Shown piece by piece: positions 56,660 to 64,000 of a stretch of DNA of 64,000 bases. Under the pieces are notes generated by a model. That model saw only the letters and a list, made by a program, of their open reading frames with translations, ran no database searches and had not been told where the DNA came from. The stretch is from Terriglobales bacterium (GTDB lineage: Bacteria; Acidobacteriota; Terriglobia; Terriglobales; Acidobacteriaceae): NCBI GenBank assembly GCA_030038475.1, contig JASHOU010000057.1, positions 30,906-94,905 on the forward strand, written 5' to 3'. Both the position numbers and the translations under genes were made by a program. Every line of letters starts with the position of its first letter. Position 1 is the stretch's first letter.

Positions 56660-58015
56660 ATGTCCAAGAAACGCATCGTTGTCGGTGAGGATGACCAGGC
56701 CATTCGTGGCGCGCTCTGTGAATTTCTCGAGTCGCTCGATTATGAAGTCATCCCGGCTGGGGACTGTGCTGACATCAGGGAGGTTTTCAAAAACTCGTCC
56801 CCTGATGCCGCTATCCTGGATTACTCATTGCCCGACGGTACCGCCCTGGATCTGTTACCGAACCTCAGGCAATCCTATCCCTCGGTGCCGCTGATTCTGC
56901 TGACTGGGAATGGGAGCATTCCCCTGGCCGTGCAGGCGATCAAGGAGGGGGCGGAACAGTTTTTAACCAAGCCTGTGGAGATGTCTGCTATCGCTGTTGT
57001 GCTGGAGCGGGCATTGAAGAATCAACGCAACCTCCAGAAACAGCTGGCGGGGAAGGCACGGGAGAAGCGCGAAAGCGTGGATCCGTTTCTGGGTACAAGT
57101 AAGGCGGTTCGCGAGGTGGCCCAACAGGCGGAGAGAGTCTGCCTCAGCCATTGTCCAGTTCTGATCGCGGGAGAGACCGGTTCGGGCAAGGGCGTACTGG
57201 CCAAATGGATACACGACCACAGTCCGAGAGCAGAGGAACCTTTTGTCGATCTGAACTGTGCCGGCTTTTCACGAGAGCTGCTGGAGAGTGAGCTGTTCGG
57301 CCATGAGGCTGGCGCTTTCACAGGAGCGGTGCAGCGTAAGATGGGACTGCTGGAGTTTGCCCAGCGGGGAACTGTGTTCCTTGATGAAATCGGAGACATG
57401 GACCTGCAAATCCAGCCCAAATTGCTCAAGATTCTGGAAGGGAAAAGGTTTCGGCGATTAGGTGATGTGCAGGAACGCCAATTGGATGTGCGGCTGATTG
57501 CCGCCAGTCACGAGGATCTGGCCGATCTGGTCCGGCAGAAAAAATTCCGCAGCGACTTGTATTTTCGCGTCAACACAGTAGTGATTCGCGTGCCTCCGCT
57601 CCGTGAAAGACTTGAGGATATCCCAGTCCTCGCCACGCACTTCTTCGAGCGGGTTGCCGTTGACTTGGGCCGGTTGCACCTTACTGTCGCCGATCAGACC
57701 ATCGAAACCATGACTGCATACTCGTGGCCCGGGAACATCCGCGAACTGAAGAATGTGATCGAGCGAGCGGTATTATTGGCCACTGGCGAGACCATTCGTC
57801 CCAAAGATCTGCATTTGGAGTTTAAGAGCGAAGTTGCGGCTGATGGAGAGTCGCAGCTCACGTTCCGCGAGATTCAGCGCTTGCATATACAAAAAGTGCT
57901 AGACGCAGAGCGTGGCAACGTTGCCCGCGCTGCAGCTCGCCTGGGACTGACCCGAAGCACCCTTTACAATAAAATGAAGACCTTCGGAATCAATACCCTT
58001 CGCGTTCAGACCTGA
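56660..58015 (+). CDS. NtrC-family sigma54-dependent response regulator
   Basis: 451 residues. Receiver (about 1-120, phospho-acceptor Asp in AAILDYSLPDG), AAA+ domain (about 140-370: Walker A GETGSGKGVLAKW, sigma54-contact loop ESELFGHEAGAFTGA, Walker B GTVFLDEIGDM, arginine region VNTVVIRVPPLRERLEDI) and a FIS-type helix-turn-helix (GNVARAAARLGLTRSTLYNK). The GAFTGA loop is intact, so it should activate sigma54 promoters. It diverges from the large hybrid kinase across 250 bp, which suggests, but does not prove, that they form a pair. Confidence 0.93.
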   Translation: MSKKRIVVGEDDQAIRGALCEFLESLDYEVIPAGDCADIREVFKNSSPDAAILDYSLPDGTALDLLPNLRQSYPSVPLILLTGNGSIPLAVQAIKEGAEQFLTKPVEMSAIAVVLERALKNQRNLQKQLAGKAREKRESVDPFLGTSKAVREVAQQAERVCLSHCPVLIAGETGSGKGVLAKWIHDHSPRAEEPFVDLNCAGFSRELLESELFGHEAGAFTGAVQRKMGLLEFAQRGTVFLDEIGDMDLQIQPKLLKILEGKRFRRLGDVQERQLDVRLIAASHEDLADLVRQKKFRSDLYFRVNTVVIRVPPLRERLEDIPVLATHFFERVAVDLGRLHLTVADQTIETMTAYSWPGNIRELKNVIERAVLLATGETIRPKDLHLEFKSEVAADGESQLTFREIQRLHIQKVLDAERGNVARAAARLGLTRSTLYNKMKTFGINTLRVQT

Positions 58016-58052
58016 CAGATTCCTCGAAGCTCAGAAAAACAATGGAGTCTTT

Positions 58053-58916
58053 TTATGCGGGGGAGGACTGCTCTGCAGCCAGGCTCAGCTGTTCCCGATG
58101 CTGCTCCAAGTTGTACACGTTGCGCTTTCCCGTCTGCCGTCGAGCTGGCGCCCAGAAAGCAGGATCATCAAGATAGCCGGACGCCAGCAAATCTTTTAAC
58201 GAAATGGCCGGGCACAAGAGATTCGCCTGCGCAAAATCAACGTCCATCGTCTCCAACTGCAAGAGGTCGTCGTTCGACGTGACGCCTTCGGCTACCACCG
58301 AACTTCCCAGAGCTTTGGCCAGCGCTACCACTGACTCCACCACGGCCCGACGTTTTGTGTCCGAGCACAAACCATTCACAAAGTACGCGTCAAGCTTGAA
58401 GTATTCGGGATGGCAATCCAGCATCATGCGATAGTTAGACTGGCCCAAGCCTACGTCGTCGAGCGCGATCCGCACGCCATAACTTCGTAACTTCCCGATG
58501 CTATTCGTCAATTCGGGGATGTTACAGGTGGGAGCATATTCCACAAGTTCCATCGTGAAGCGTTCCGGCGCCAGGGACTGTTTCTGCACATGGCCCAGAA
58601 AGAAGTCAACGAATTCGGAATTTCGGCCCAGCGTCGAGGCGTGCACATTGACGTTGACGCGCAGTTTTGAAGGCAGATTTTTGGCCGCATCGCAGATCGT
58701 TGTGAGGCAACTTTGATCCACGGCAGCCTCAGCTTTCTTGCGCCGGACATAATCAAATAGAATGTCCGCTCTTTCGAAGTTGGTTCCCCGAGGTCCGCGA
58801 ATCAGGGCCTCGACACTATCGACGTGTCTCGCTCCGTCTTGGATCTGGAAAATTGGCTGGAAACGAACGGACAGTTCATGAGGATCGAGAATGGTTTCGA
58901 GAATGGACTTTCTCAT
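58053..58916 (-). CDS. EAL-domain protein, candidate c-di-GMP phosphodiesterase
   Basis: 287 residues, cytosolic. Catalytic elements: SVEALIRG (ExL), Asn in LRVNVNVHA, Glu in FTMELVEYA, DDVGLG in place of the usual DDFGTG, Lys in EYFKLDAYF, AEGV, and Gln in FAQANLL. Most metal and catalytic residues are kept, but DDFGTG (F to V, T to L) and the QGYL-type end (AQANLLCP) deviate, so activity may be weak or the domain may act as a c-di-GMP sensor. Start at 58916 (GGAGG upstream) overlaps the receiver stop as ATGA. Confidence 0.85.
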   Translation of the reverse strand: MRKSILETILDPHELSVRFQPIFQIQDGARHVDSVEALIRGPRGTNFERADILFDYVRRKKAEAAVDQSCLTTICDAAKNLPSKLRVNVNVHASTLGRNSEFVDFFLGHVQKQSLAPERFTMELVEYAPTCNIPELTNSIGKLRSYGVRIALDDVGLGQSNYRMMLDCHPEYFKLDAYFVNGLCSDTKRRAVVESVVALAKALGSSVVAEGVTSNDDLLQLETMDVDFAQANLLCPAISLKDLLASGYLDDPAFWAPARRQTGKRNVYNLEQHREQLSLAAEQSSPA

Positions 58917-59287
58917 ACCTGGCCTCCTGCTACCTGTGCGATTGTGTTCCCTAGATCTTTCAACCGCATCGGCTTTCGAAGGAATGCGTCCGCTCCCGAT
59001 GCCGATGCCTCCGCCTTCAGTTCCGGCCAGCCATAACCAGTCAACACAATGATGCGCGTTTGCGAGGAATTCTCGCGAACATGCTTGATCAGATCGAGTC
59101 CGCCGAACCCAAGTTTGCTCAGCCGGAGATCCGTGATTACAACAGAATAGGAAAAGTGGGCCAGAAGAGTTTGTGCTTCTTCCAGTTCTTGAGCGCAATC
59201 CACCTCGTACCCGCCTCCTGCGAGATAGTCGCGATAAGCATCCACCAGTTGTTCATCATCGTCGATTATAAGAACTCTGTCTGCCAT
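58913..59287 (-). CDS. Single-domain response regulator upstream of the EAL protein
   Basis: 124 residues from MADRVLIIDDDEQL. Phospho-acceptor Asp in VVITDLRLSKLG, Thr/Lys in VLTGYGWPEL and FLRKPMRL. Coupled to the EAL gene by an ATGA overlap, so phosphorylation could control that protein in trans. An ATG 12 codons upstream is possible but would place a cysteine-containing leader before the acidic pocket. Confidence 0.88.
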   Translation of the reverse strand: MADRVLIIDDDEQLVDAYRDYLAGGGYEVDCAQELEEAQTLLAHFSYSVVITDLRLSKLGFGGLDLIKHVRENSSQTRIIVLTGYGWPELKAEASASGADAFLRKPMRLKDLGNTIAQVAGGQV

Positions 59288-59617
59288 GCCGGTATACAGG
59301 CACGCCGGAAGCCAAACGGGCAAGACTCAAAAGCATTGATAACAGGCAACGTCAGAAACGGTCGCAGCTCTGCTGTTCAACAATGAATTCTCTAGTTCTG
59401 GAAAATAAACAAAAATGTCCGCAGAAAATCGCTCAACTGGAAACAATTCTCGAAGCGATCCCTCCCGGTCCCTCTATTCATTGATCAATGCAGTAAGGTT
59501 GGGCTTAGTGCTTGGGCATAACTCCGGGTGCGATTACCTCCGTAATTTGTTGAGCCCTTGAGGACTGCTTATTCTAATGCGAATTGGTAGAAAAGTTTCG
59601 AAGTGGGAAGAGTGCCT

Positions 59618-60784
59618 ATGGCGGAACTCCTAATCAGCAAACCGACAAAAGGCTATCCCGAAGCGCATGTTGACCTGCGGACTCTCTTGCTTGCCCAGAA
59701 AACTGAGTTGATTGGCGAACTTACGCGCGCAACCGCCAACCAGTTCAATAACATCATGATGGCCATCACCAGCTACGCCGAGCTGGAGATGAAGAACGCT
59801 TCCCCGTCACAACGACGGAGCCTTGAGCACGTACTGAGCAACGCTGGCCGGGCGACCGCTTTAGTCCAAAAGCTCCTAGCCATAAGCCGCAAACCGGTCG
59901 CCTCACATCAGCCTCTGGATCTGAACAATGTGATAACCGGAATTAGCAATCTCCTCGAGCAGCTAACGGGAGAGCACTTCGCGGTCGTGTACGAGCTCAG
60001 TCCGAGCATGCCATTGGTCAATGCCGACGCCACTGAAATCGAGCAAGTGGTGCTGAGTCTTACACTCAATGCGCGCAATGCAATGGCCAAGGGCGGAAAG
60101 CTAACAATACGGACGACATTGGTGGATCTTAACAAGGAATCCATGGGCGAGATCGAGCGGCCCGGTGAATATGTGATGCTCTCCATCGACGATACCGGTA
60201 GCAAACGCGCCGCGGAAGAACCGGTTGCCAGTCCCGATCAAGACGCCAGAATCAACCTGTCTTTGGCAGCGGTTCGCGGAATCGTCAAGAATTCCGGAGG
60301 CTATGTTCGAATCGACAGTGAACCGGAAAAAGGCAGCAGCTTCAACATCTACTTCCCGGCGCTGAAACAAGCTGCCCGAGAAGATTCTCAGCGCAGTTCT
60401 CGACCGACTGTGCCGGGCGCTCGTACTGTTTTAGTTGTCGAAGACGATGACGCGGTGCGCATACCAACCTCGGAATTTTTGAAAATGGAAGGTTTTAAGG
60501 TCTTGCAGGCAAGAACGGGCGACGAAGCTATTCACGTCGTGGAGCAAAATCGTTCCCGCCTTGATATCTTGATCACCGACATCGTGATGCCCAAGATGAC
60601 CGGCCACCAAGTGGCTGAGCAGTTGATCAGACTCCACCCCGATCTGAAGGTCCTTTATATGTCAGGCGATACCGATGAAGCACCTCCTTCGCGTGGGACC
60701 GGTCCTTCCAAAAACGCAATGCTGCGGAAGCCCTTCCGCCTTGAAACCCTCACGGAGAGAATTCAAGAGTTGCTTGGGGAATAG
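59618..60784 (+). CDS. Catalytically degenerate histidine-kinase-like protein with C-terminal receiver
   Basis: 388 residues: HisKA-like, HATPase-like and receiver domains. The H-box, which in its neighbour reads VAHDFNN, here reads TANQFNN, so the phospho-accepting His is Asn (codon AAC at 59738-59740). The ATP lid (GTGLGLA in active kinases) reads ARINLSLAAVRGIV, losing its glycines, while N-box LTLNARNAMAKGG and DDTGS partly remain. The receiver keeps its Asp in ILITDIVMPKMTG and Lys in LRKPFRL. Most likely a pseudokinase acting as phosphate sink, scaffold or heterodimer partner. ATG at 59618 has GGGAAGAG upstream; a GTG five codons earlier is possible. Confidence 0.88.
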   Translation: MAELLISKPTKGYPEAHVDLRTLLLAQKTELIGELTRATANQFNNIMMAITSYAELEMKNASPSQRRSLEHVLSNAGRATALVQKLLAISRKPVASHQPLDLNNVITGISNLLEQLTGEHFAVVYELSPSMPLVNADATEIEQVVLSLTLNARNAMAKGGKLTIRTTLVDLNKESMGEIERPGEYVMLSIDDTGSKRAAEEPVASPDQDARINLSLAAVRGIVKNSGGYVRIDSEPEKGSSFNIYFPALKQAAREDSQRSSRPTVPGARTVLVVEDDDAVRIPTSEFLKMEGFKVLQARTGDEAIHVVEQNRSRLDILITDIVMPKMTGHQVAEQLIRLHPDLKVLYMSGDTDEAPPSRGTGPSKNAMLRKPFRLETLTERIQELLGE

Positions 60785-60840
60785 AAACGTAACGGCTGCG
60801 CCGCCGAAAACCAACAGCCGGCGAGTGCCCAGTTTTGACT

Positions 60841-63546
60841 ATGAAATCCAACTCAGCCTCCAACGATTTTGAGCGGGTTCAAAAAGCCCTCCACGAGAGC
60901 GAAGCTCGCCGGCAGGCTCTGTTGGATTGTGCCATGGATTGCGTCATCTGCGCCGATGCAGACGCCCGGATCACGGATTTCAACTTAGCCGCGGAGAAAA
61001 CCTTTCGCATCCCCCGTTCGGAAACTTTGGGCAAGGACGTGGCCCGTACAATCCTGCATCCTGCCTTGCGGGATCGTTTGCGCGGCCAGCTCTTCATCCC
61101 TGCCCAACCAGGTGGCATCGATATCCTGGGCAATCGCCTCGAAACCAAATGCTGGCGAGCCGATGGCAGCGAATTTCCAGCGGAGATCACAGTTACCCGG
61201 ACCACGATCAGGAAACAGAATACTTATACTGTATATATTCGCGACATCACGGCACGGCGGCGGGCGGAGGAGATGATGGTGCGTCTGGCGGCGATCGTCG
61301 AATCCTCGCAGGATGCCATCATCGGCAAGGATCTGACTTGCCAGATCACGAGTTGGAACAAGGGTGCTGAGCGAATGTATGGCTACTCCGCCGGCGAGGC
61401 CATTGGCCAGAACATCTCCATCCTCGCTCCCGCCGGCCGCTCCCATGAAATTCGGAGGATAGTCGAAGAGGTGAAGGCTGGCCACCCGACCACGAATTTC
61501 GAAACCGTCAGGATGGCCAAAAACGGCAAGCTTATCCAGGTGTCACTAAGCGTCTCGCCGGTTTTCGATTCCGACGGAACTATCAACGGTGCATCTTCGA
61601 TAGCGCGGGATATAACGGCACAGAAGCTCGCCGAAGAAGCTCTCCGCAGAGCTAACGAGACCAGCATCTATGCTTCCCCTATCCCCATCATGGCCGTCGA
61701 CAGAGAGGGCCGCGTGACCATGTGGAATCCCGCGGCAGAAGCGCTATTTGGCTGGAGGGAGCACGAACTCATTGGCAAACCCAGTCCCATCGTCCCCGAC
61801 GAACTGCTGAAAGGAACCGCCGAGCTACGGGCAAGATTGCTTTCGGGCGAGACCGTGCGGGGGCTCGAGGTGCTCCGCCAGACGCGGAACGGCTCTTTAG
61901 TAACGGTTATCCTGTCCGCAGCCCCGATCCGAGACGCGGACCGCAAGGTCAAAGGAATTTTAGGATTCCTGGCGGATATTACCGAGCAAAAGCGCTCAGA
62001 AGAAGCGATGCGGAAGGCAGAAGAAAAATATCGGACGATCTTTGAAAATACCGTCGAGGGAATCTATCAAACGACTCCGGATGGCAAATATATCTCCGCC
62101 AACCCCGCCCTCGCGCGTATGCTTGGTTTCGGCTCCTCCAATGAACTGATGGAGGCTCGCAAGGACATCAGAACCCAGGAGTATGTTAATCCCGAGGCGC
62201 ACACCCAATTCGCCAAAATCCTGGAAGAGCATGGCGGCGTGCAGAATTTTGAGTACGAAGCCTATCGCAAGGATGGAAAGATCATTTGGGTTTCGGAGAA
62301 TGCCCGCGCGGTGCGCGACTCCGGCGGCCGGACGCTCTATTTTGAGGGAACAGTCGAGGACATTACAACCCGACGCGAGTTGGAACAGCAACTGCGGCAA
62401 ATGCAGAAGATCGAGGCAATCGGCCGCCTGGCGGGCGGTGTGGCTCACGATTTCAACAACATCTTGATGGCAATCAGCAGTTATGCGGAACTGCTGGAAA
62501 AGAAGCTGACCGACGAGAACACCCGCCGCTACGTTGGCGAGATCGTACACGCGACCGAACGAGGATCGTCTCTGACCGAAGGCTTGTTGACCTTCAGCCG
62601 CAAACAGGTGCTCTCGCCCAAAGTGCTCGACCTGAACATGCTGATCGTGGAACAGATCAGAATGTTGAAGCGCCTGATCCCAGAAAACATTGAGTTACAG
62701 TTCATCGCGGGTGGCGACCTTGGACGGGTGAAAGCGGACCCGAGTCAGGTTCAGCAAGTGCTGATGAACCTGATCATCAATGCCCGGGACGCCATGCCGA
62801 ATGGCGGGAAACTGGTAATCGAGACCGTCAATGCTGAGCTAGATGACGCTAACAGTGCTCCTGCGTATCCAGCGCAAACGCGAAAATACGTTATGGTCAT
62901 GGTAAGCGACAACGGTTCCGGAATGACCGCTGAGACCAAGTCTCATATTTTTGAGCCTTTCTTCACGACCAAGGAGCAAGGCAAAGGTACGGGCCTTGGG
63001 CTCGCGATCGTGCTCGGCATCGTAAAACAGAGCGGAGGCCAGATCTTTGTTCATAGCGAACCGGATTTAGGCACGACTTTCAAAATATATTTTCCACTCG
63101 CCGACGAAGAAATCCAGATGGAAGATGAAGAAGGGCAGGAGCAGCCGCTCACAGGCTCAGAAACGATTCTTCTTGTGGAAGATGAGGATGGTGTCCGCAA
63201 TTCCACGGCAGAATTTCTGCGGGAATGTGGCTATACCGTCCTTACGGCTGAAGGAGGATCAGACGCTCTGCAGGTGGCAGAACAATATAACCAAGCTATC
63301 CACCTTCTGCTGACGGACTTGATCATGCCGCTCATGAGTGGGCGTGACCTGGCAGAGAGGATGGCGAGCATCCGGCCGGAGATCTGCGTAGTGTTTATGT
63401 CGGGGTATTCGAATAACTTGCTTTCCAACCAGCAGGTTCTAGATCCCAAGCACGTGCTCTTGCAGAAGCCCTTCCGCTTAGCCACTCTCGGCCGACGGGT
63501 GCGTGATGTGCTCAGCCGCAGCCAGGGAGCGGCAGCCGGAAAATAG
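60841..63546 (+). CDS. Cytosolic hybrid histidine kinase with four PAS domains
   Basis: 901 residues. Four PAS domains in tandem (about 15-140, 145-265, 270-395, 400-520; e.g. WNKGAERMYGYSAGEAIGQ and MWNPAAEALFGWREHELIGK), HisKA with GGVAHDFNNILMAIS (His near residue 536), HATPase with LMNLIINARDAMPNGGKL, VSDNGSGM and GTGLGLAIVLGIV, and receiver with Asp in LLLTDLIMPLMSG. No membrane segment, so the signal is internal (redox, ligand or light via PAS). ATG 60841 preferred over the TTG two codons earlier. It is 56 bp after the degenerate kinase and similar to it in the HisKA-HATPase-REC part. Confidence 0.93.
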   Translation: MKSNSASNDFERVQKALHESEARRQALLDCAMDCVICADADARITDFNLAAEKTFRIPRSETLGKDVARTILHPALRDRLRGQLFIPAQPGGIDILGNRLETKCWRADGSEFPAEITVTRTTIRKQNTYTVYIRDITARRRAEEMMVRLAAIVESSQDAIIGKDLTCQITSWNKGAERMYGYSAGEAIGQNISILAPAGRSHEIRRIVEEVKAGHPTTNFETVRMAKNGKLIQVSLSVSPVFDSDGTINGASSIARDITAQKLAEEALRRANETSIYASPIPIMAVDREGRVTMWNPAAEALFGWREHELIGKPSPIVPDELLKGTAELRARLLSGETVRGLEVLRQTRNGSLVTVILSAAPIRDADRKVKGILGFLADITEQKRSEEAMRKAEEKYRTIFENTVEGIYQTTPDGKYISANPALARMLGFGSSNELMEARKDIRTQEYVNPEAHTQFAKILEEHGGVQNFEYEAYRKDGKIIWVSENARAVRDSGGRTLYFEGTVEDITTRRELEQQLRQMQKIEAIGRLAGGVAHDFNNILMAISSYAELLEKKLTDENTRRYVGEIVHATERGSSLTEGLLTFSRKQVLSPKVLDLNMLIVEQIRMLKRLIPENIELQFIAGGDLGRVKADPSQVQQVLMNLIINARDAMPNGGKLVIETVNAELDDANSAPAYPAQTRKYVMVMVSDNGSGMTAETKSHIFEPFFTTKEQGKGTGLGLAIVLGIVKQSGGQIFVHSEPDLGTTFKIYFPLADEEIQMEDEEGQEQPLTGSETILLVEDEDGVRNSTAEFLRECGYTVLTAEGGSDALQVAEQYNQAIHLLLTDLIMPLMSGRDLAERMASIRPEICVVFMSGYSNNLLSNQQVLDPKHVLLQKPFRLATLGRRVRDVLSRSQGAAAGK

Positions 63547-63938
63547 CCGGATCCCTGAAAAGGGAAGTGGCTGTAGAACTGGGTCTCGGGCACGAGAGTG
63601 ACCAATGACCAGAAACGTCAGCAAAAAAAATTGCCAATCGGCAACCTACCGCCAAACCCTTCTTCACCTCACCGGACGGCGGCACACGCCCGGTCCTTCT
63701 AGTAAATGGCGACAAACTCGGCGAATTCGTACTATCTTGCATACCTTACTCCTGCTGTTGTGGGTCGCCTGGCATTCATAGACCCAAGTGATTGGAGTAT
63801 TAGCGCGACCAAAACCCATAGTTTCCTGTTGGGCCGAAACACCCGAACTGGCTGTTTTGTAATCGTGGTTTAGCGGTACCGAACGGCAAACTTGTTTTTG
63901 CCGGACCCGAAGAAGAACTGCCAATGTGCAGTTTCTTG
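63547..63938. other. Intergenic region after the kinase cluster
   Basis: About 390 bp without a convincing gene on either strand. A small hairpin CCCT-GAAA-AGGG at 63554-63565 directly follows the kinase stop but lacks a T-run, so it is at best a weak terminator. Confidence 0.35.
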
Positions 63939-63983
63939 TGGTGGCCAGGGACGGAGTTGAACCGCCGACGCCAGCCTTTTCAG
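63939..63983 (-). pseudogene. 3' half of a tRNA-Phe-like sequence, possible attachment-site remnant
   Basis: Read on the minus strand: anticodon loop CTGAAAA (anticodon GAA), 5-base stem strand GGCTG, variable GCGTC, T-arm GGCGG-TTCAACT-CCGTC, acceptor strand CCTGGCC, discriminator A, and encoded CCA. The spacing is exactly canonical for tRNA-Phe. The 5' side (63984-64000) does not fit: the facing anticodon-stem strand would be CAACA instead of CAGCC, and no D-arm GAGC is visible. A 3' tRNA half ending in the anticodon region is the usual product of integration of a genomic island, which would then lie to the right of the window. Confidence 0.6.
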
Positions 63984-64000
63984 TGTTGGTTTATGTTGTA

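Noticed and set aside
63939..64000. tmRNA 3' end
   Set aside because: The acceptor strand CCTGGCC would not give the G3-U70 pair that tmRNA needs, and the anticodon loop and spacing match tRNA-Phe.

Overview
The window reads as chromosomal DNA of an Acidobacteriota (Terriglobia-like) soil bacterium. The reasons are the Oar-like TonB-dependent receptor with an N-terminal carboxypeptidase-regulatory domain, the Ig-like/Y_Y_Y-type surface and sensor domains, many large hybrid sensor kinases, and the high-GC codon use. This placement is inference from gene content, not a phylogeny. No insertion sequence, CRISPR array or complete RNA gene was found. The first gene is cut by the left edge. A tRNA-Phe-like 3' half lies at the right edge.

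Layout. 0-4 kb: end of a coiled-coil protein, a diguanylate cyclase with a short sensor part, fumarase C and a frameshifted GH15 glycoside-hydrolase remnant. 4-11 kb: a radical SAM/SPASM protein followed by two proteins of the 2-hydroxyacyl-CoA-dehydratase/BadF-activase superfamily. The second carries two activase domains fused to a reductase-like domain; the set resembles the PlsA/GeR enzymes of bacterial ether-lipid and plasmalogen synthesis. 11-17 kb: a complete hypCDEABF operon for [NiFe]-hydrogenase maturation, with no hydrogenase subunits nearby. 17-22.5 kb: two remnants of Ig-like proteins, a cytochrome c and the TonB-dependent receptor.

22.8-41.7 kb is the most striking part: a catabolic island for lignin-derived methoxylated aromatics. 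One tightly packed minus-strand run encodes a 4-hydroxybenzoyl-CoA-type thioesterase, a feruloyl-CoA-synthetase-like ligase, a two-subunit phenylphosphate-synthase-like phosphotransferase, a biotin carrier protein, a biotin-dependent carboxyltransferase and a HAD phosphatase. Phosphorylate, carboxylate, dephosphorylate is the logic of the acetovanillone/4-hydroxyacetophenone pathway (Hpe in Rhodococcus, Acv in Sphingobium). Next to it lie an esterase, a hydratase/dehydrogenase fusion, a LigM-type tetrahydrofolate-dependent aryl O-demethylase with a repeat-bearing promoter, an aldehyde dehydrogenase, a MetE-core-like methyltransferase and a PQQ alcohol dehydrogenase with a heme domain. Together these could bring acetovanillone, vanillyl alcohol, vanillin or phenylpropanoids to vanillate and protocatechuate. 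No biotin carboxylase subunit is present in the window.

41.8-51.5 kb: housekeeping and hypothetical genes (SprT-like protease, two small exported proteins, TPR protein, uvrA, cytochrome oxidase subunit III), a truncated methyltransferase, and an ECF sigma factor with a putative zinc-finger anti-sigma factor. 52-63.5 kb: a dense signalling cluster holding a receiver-PilZ protein, receivers, two large hybrid kinases, an NtrC-type regulator, an EAL protein and a kinase-like protein that has lost its phospho-accepting histidine.
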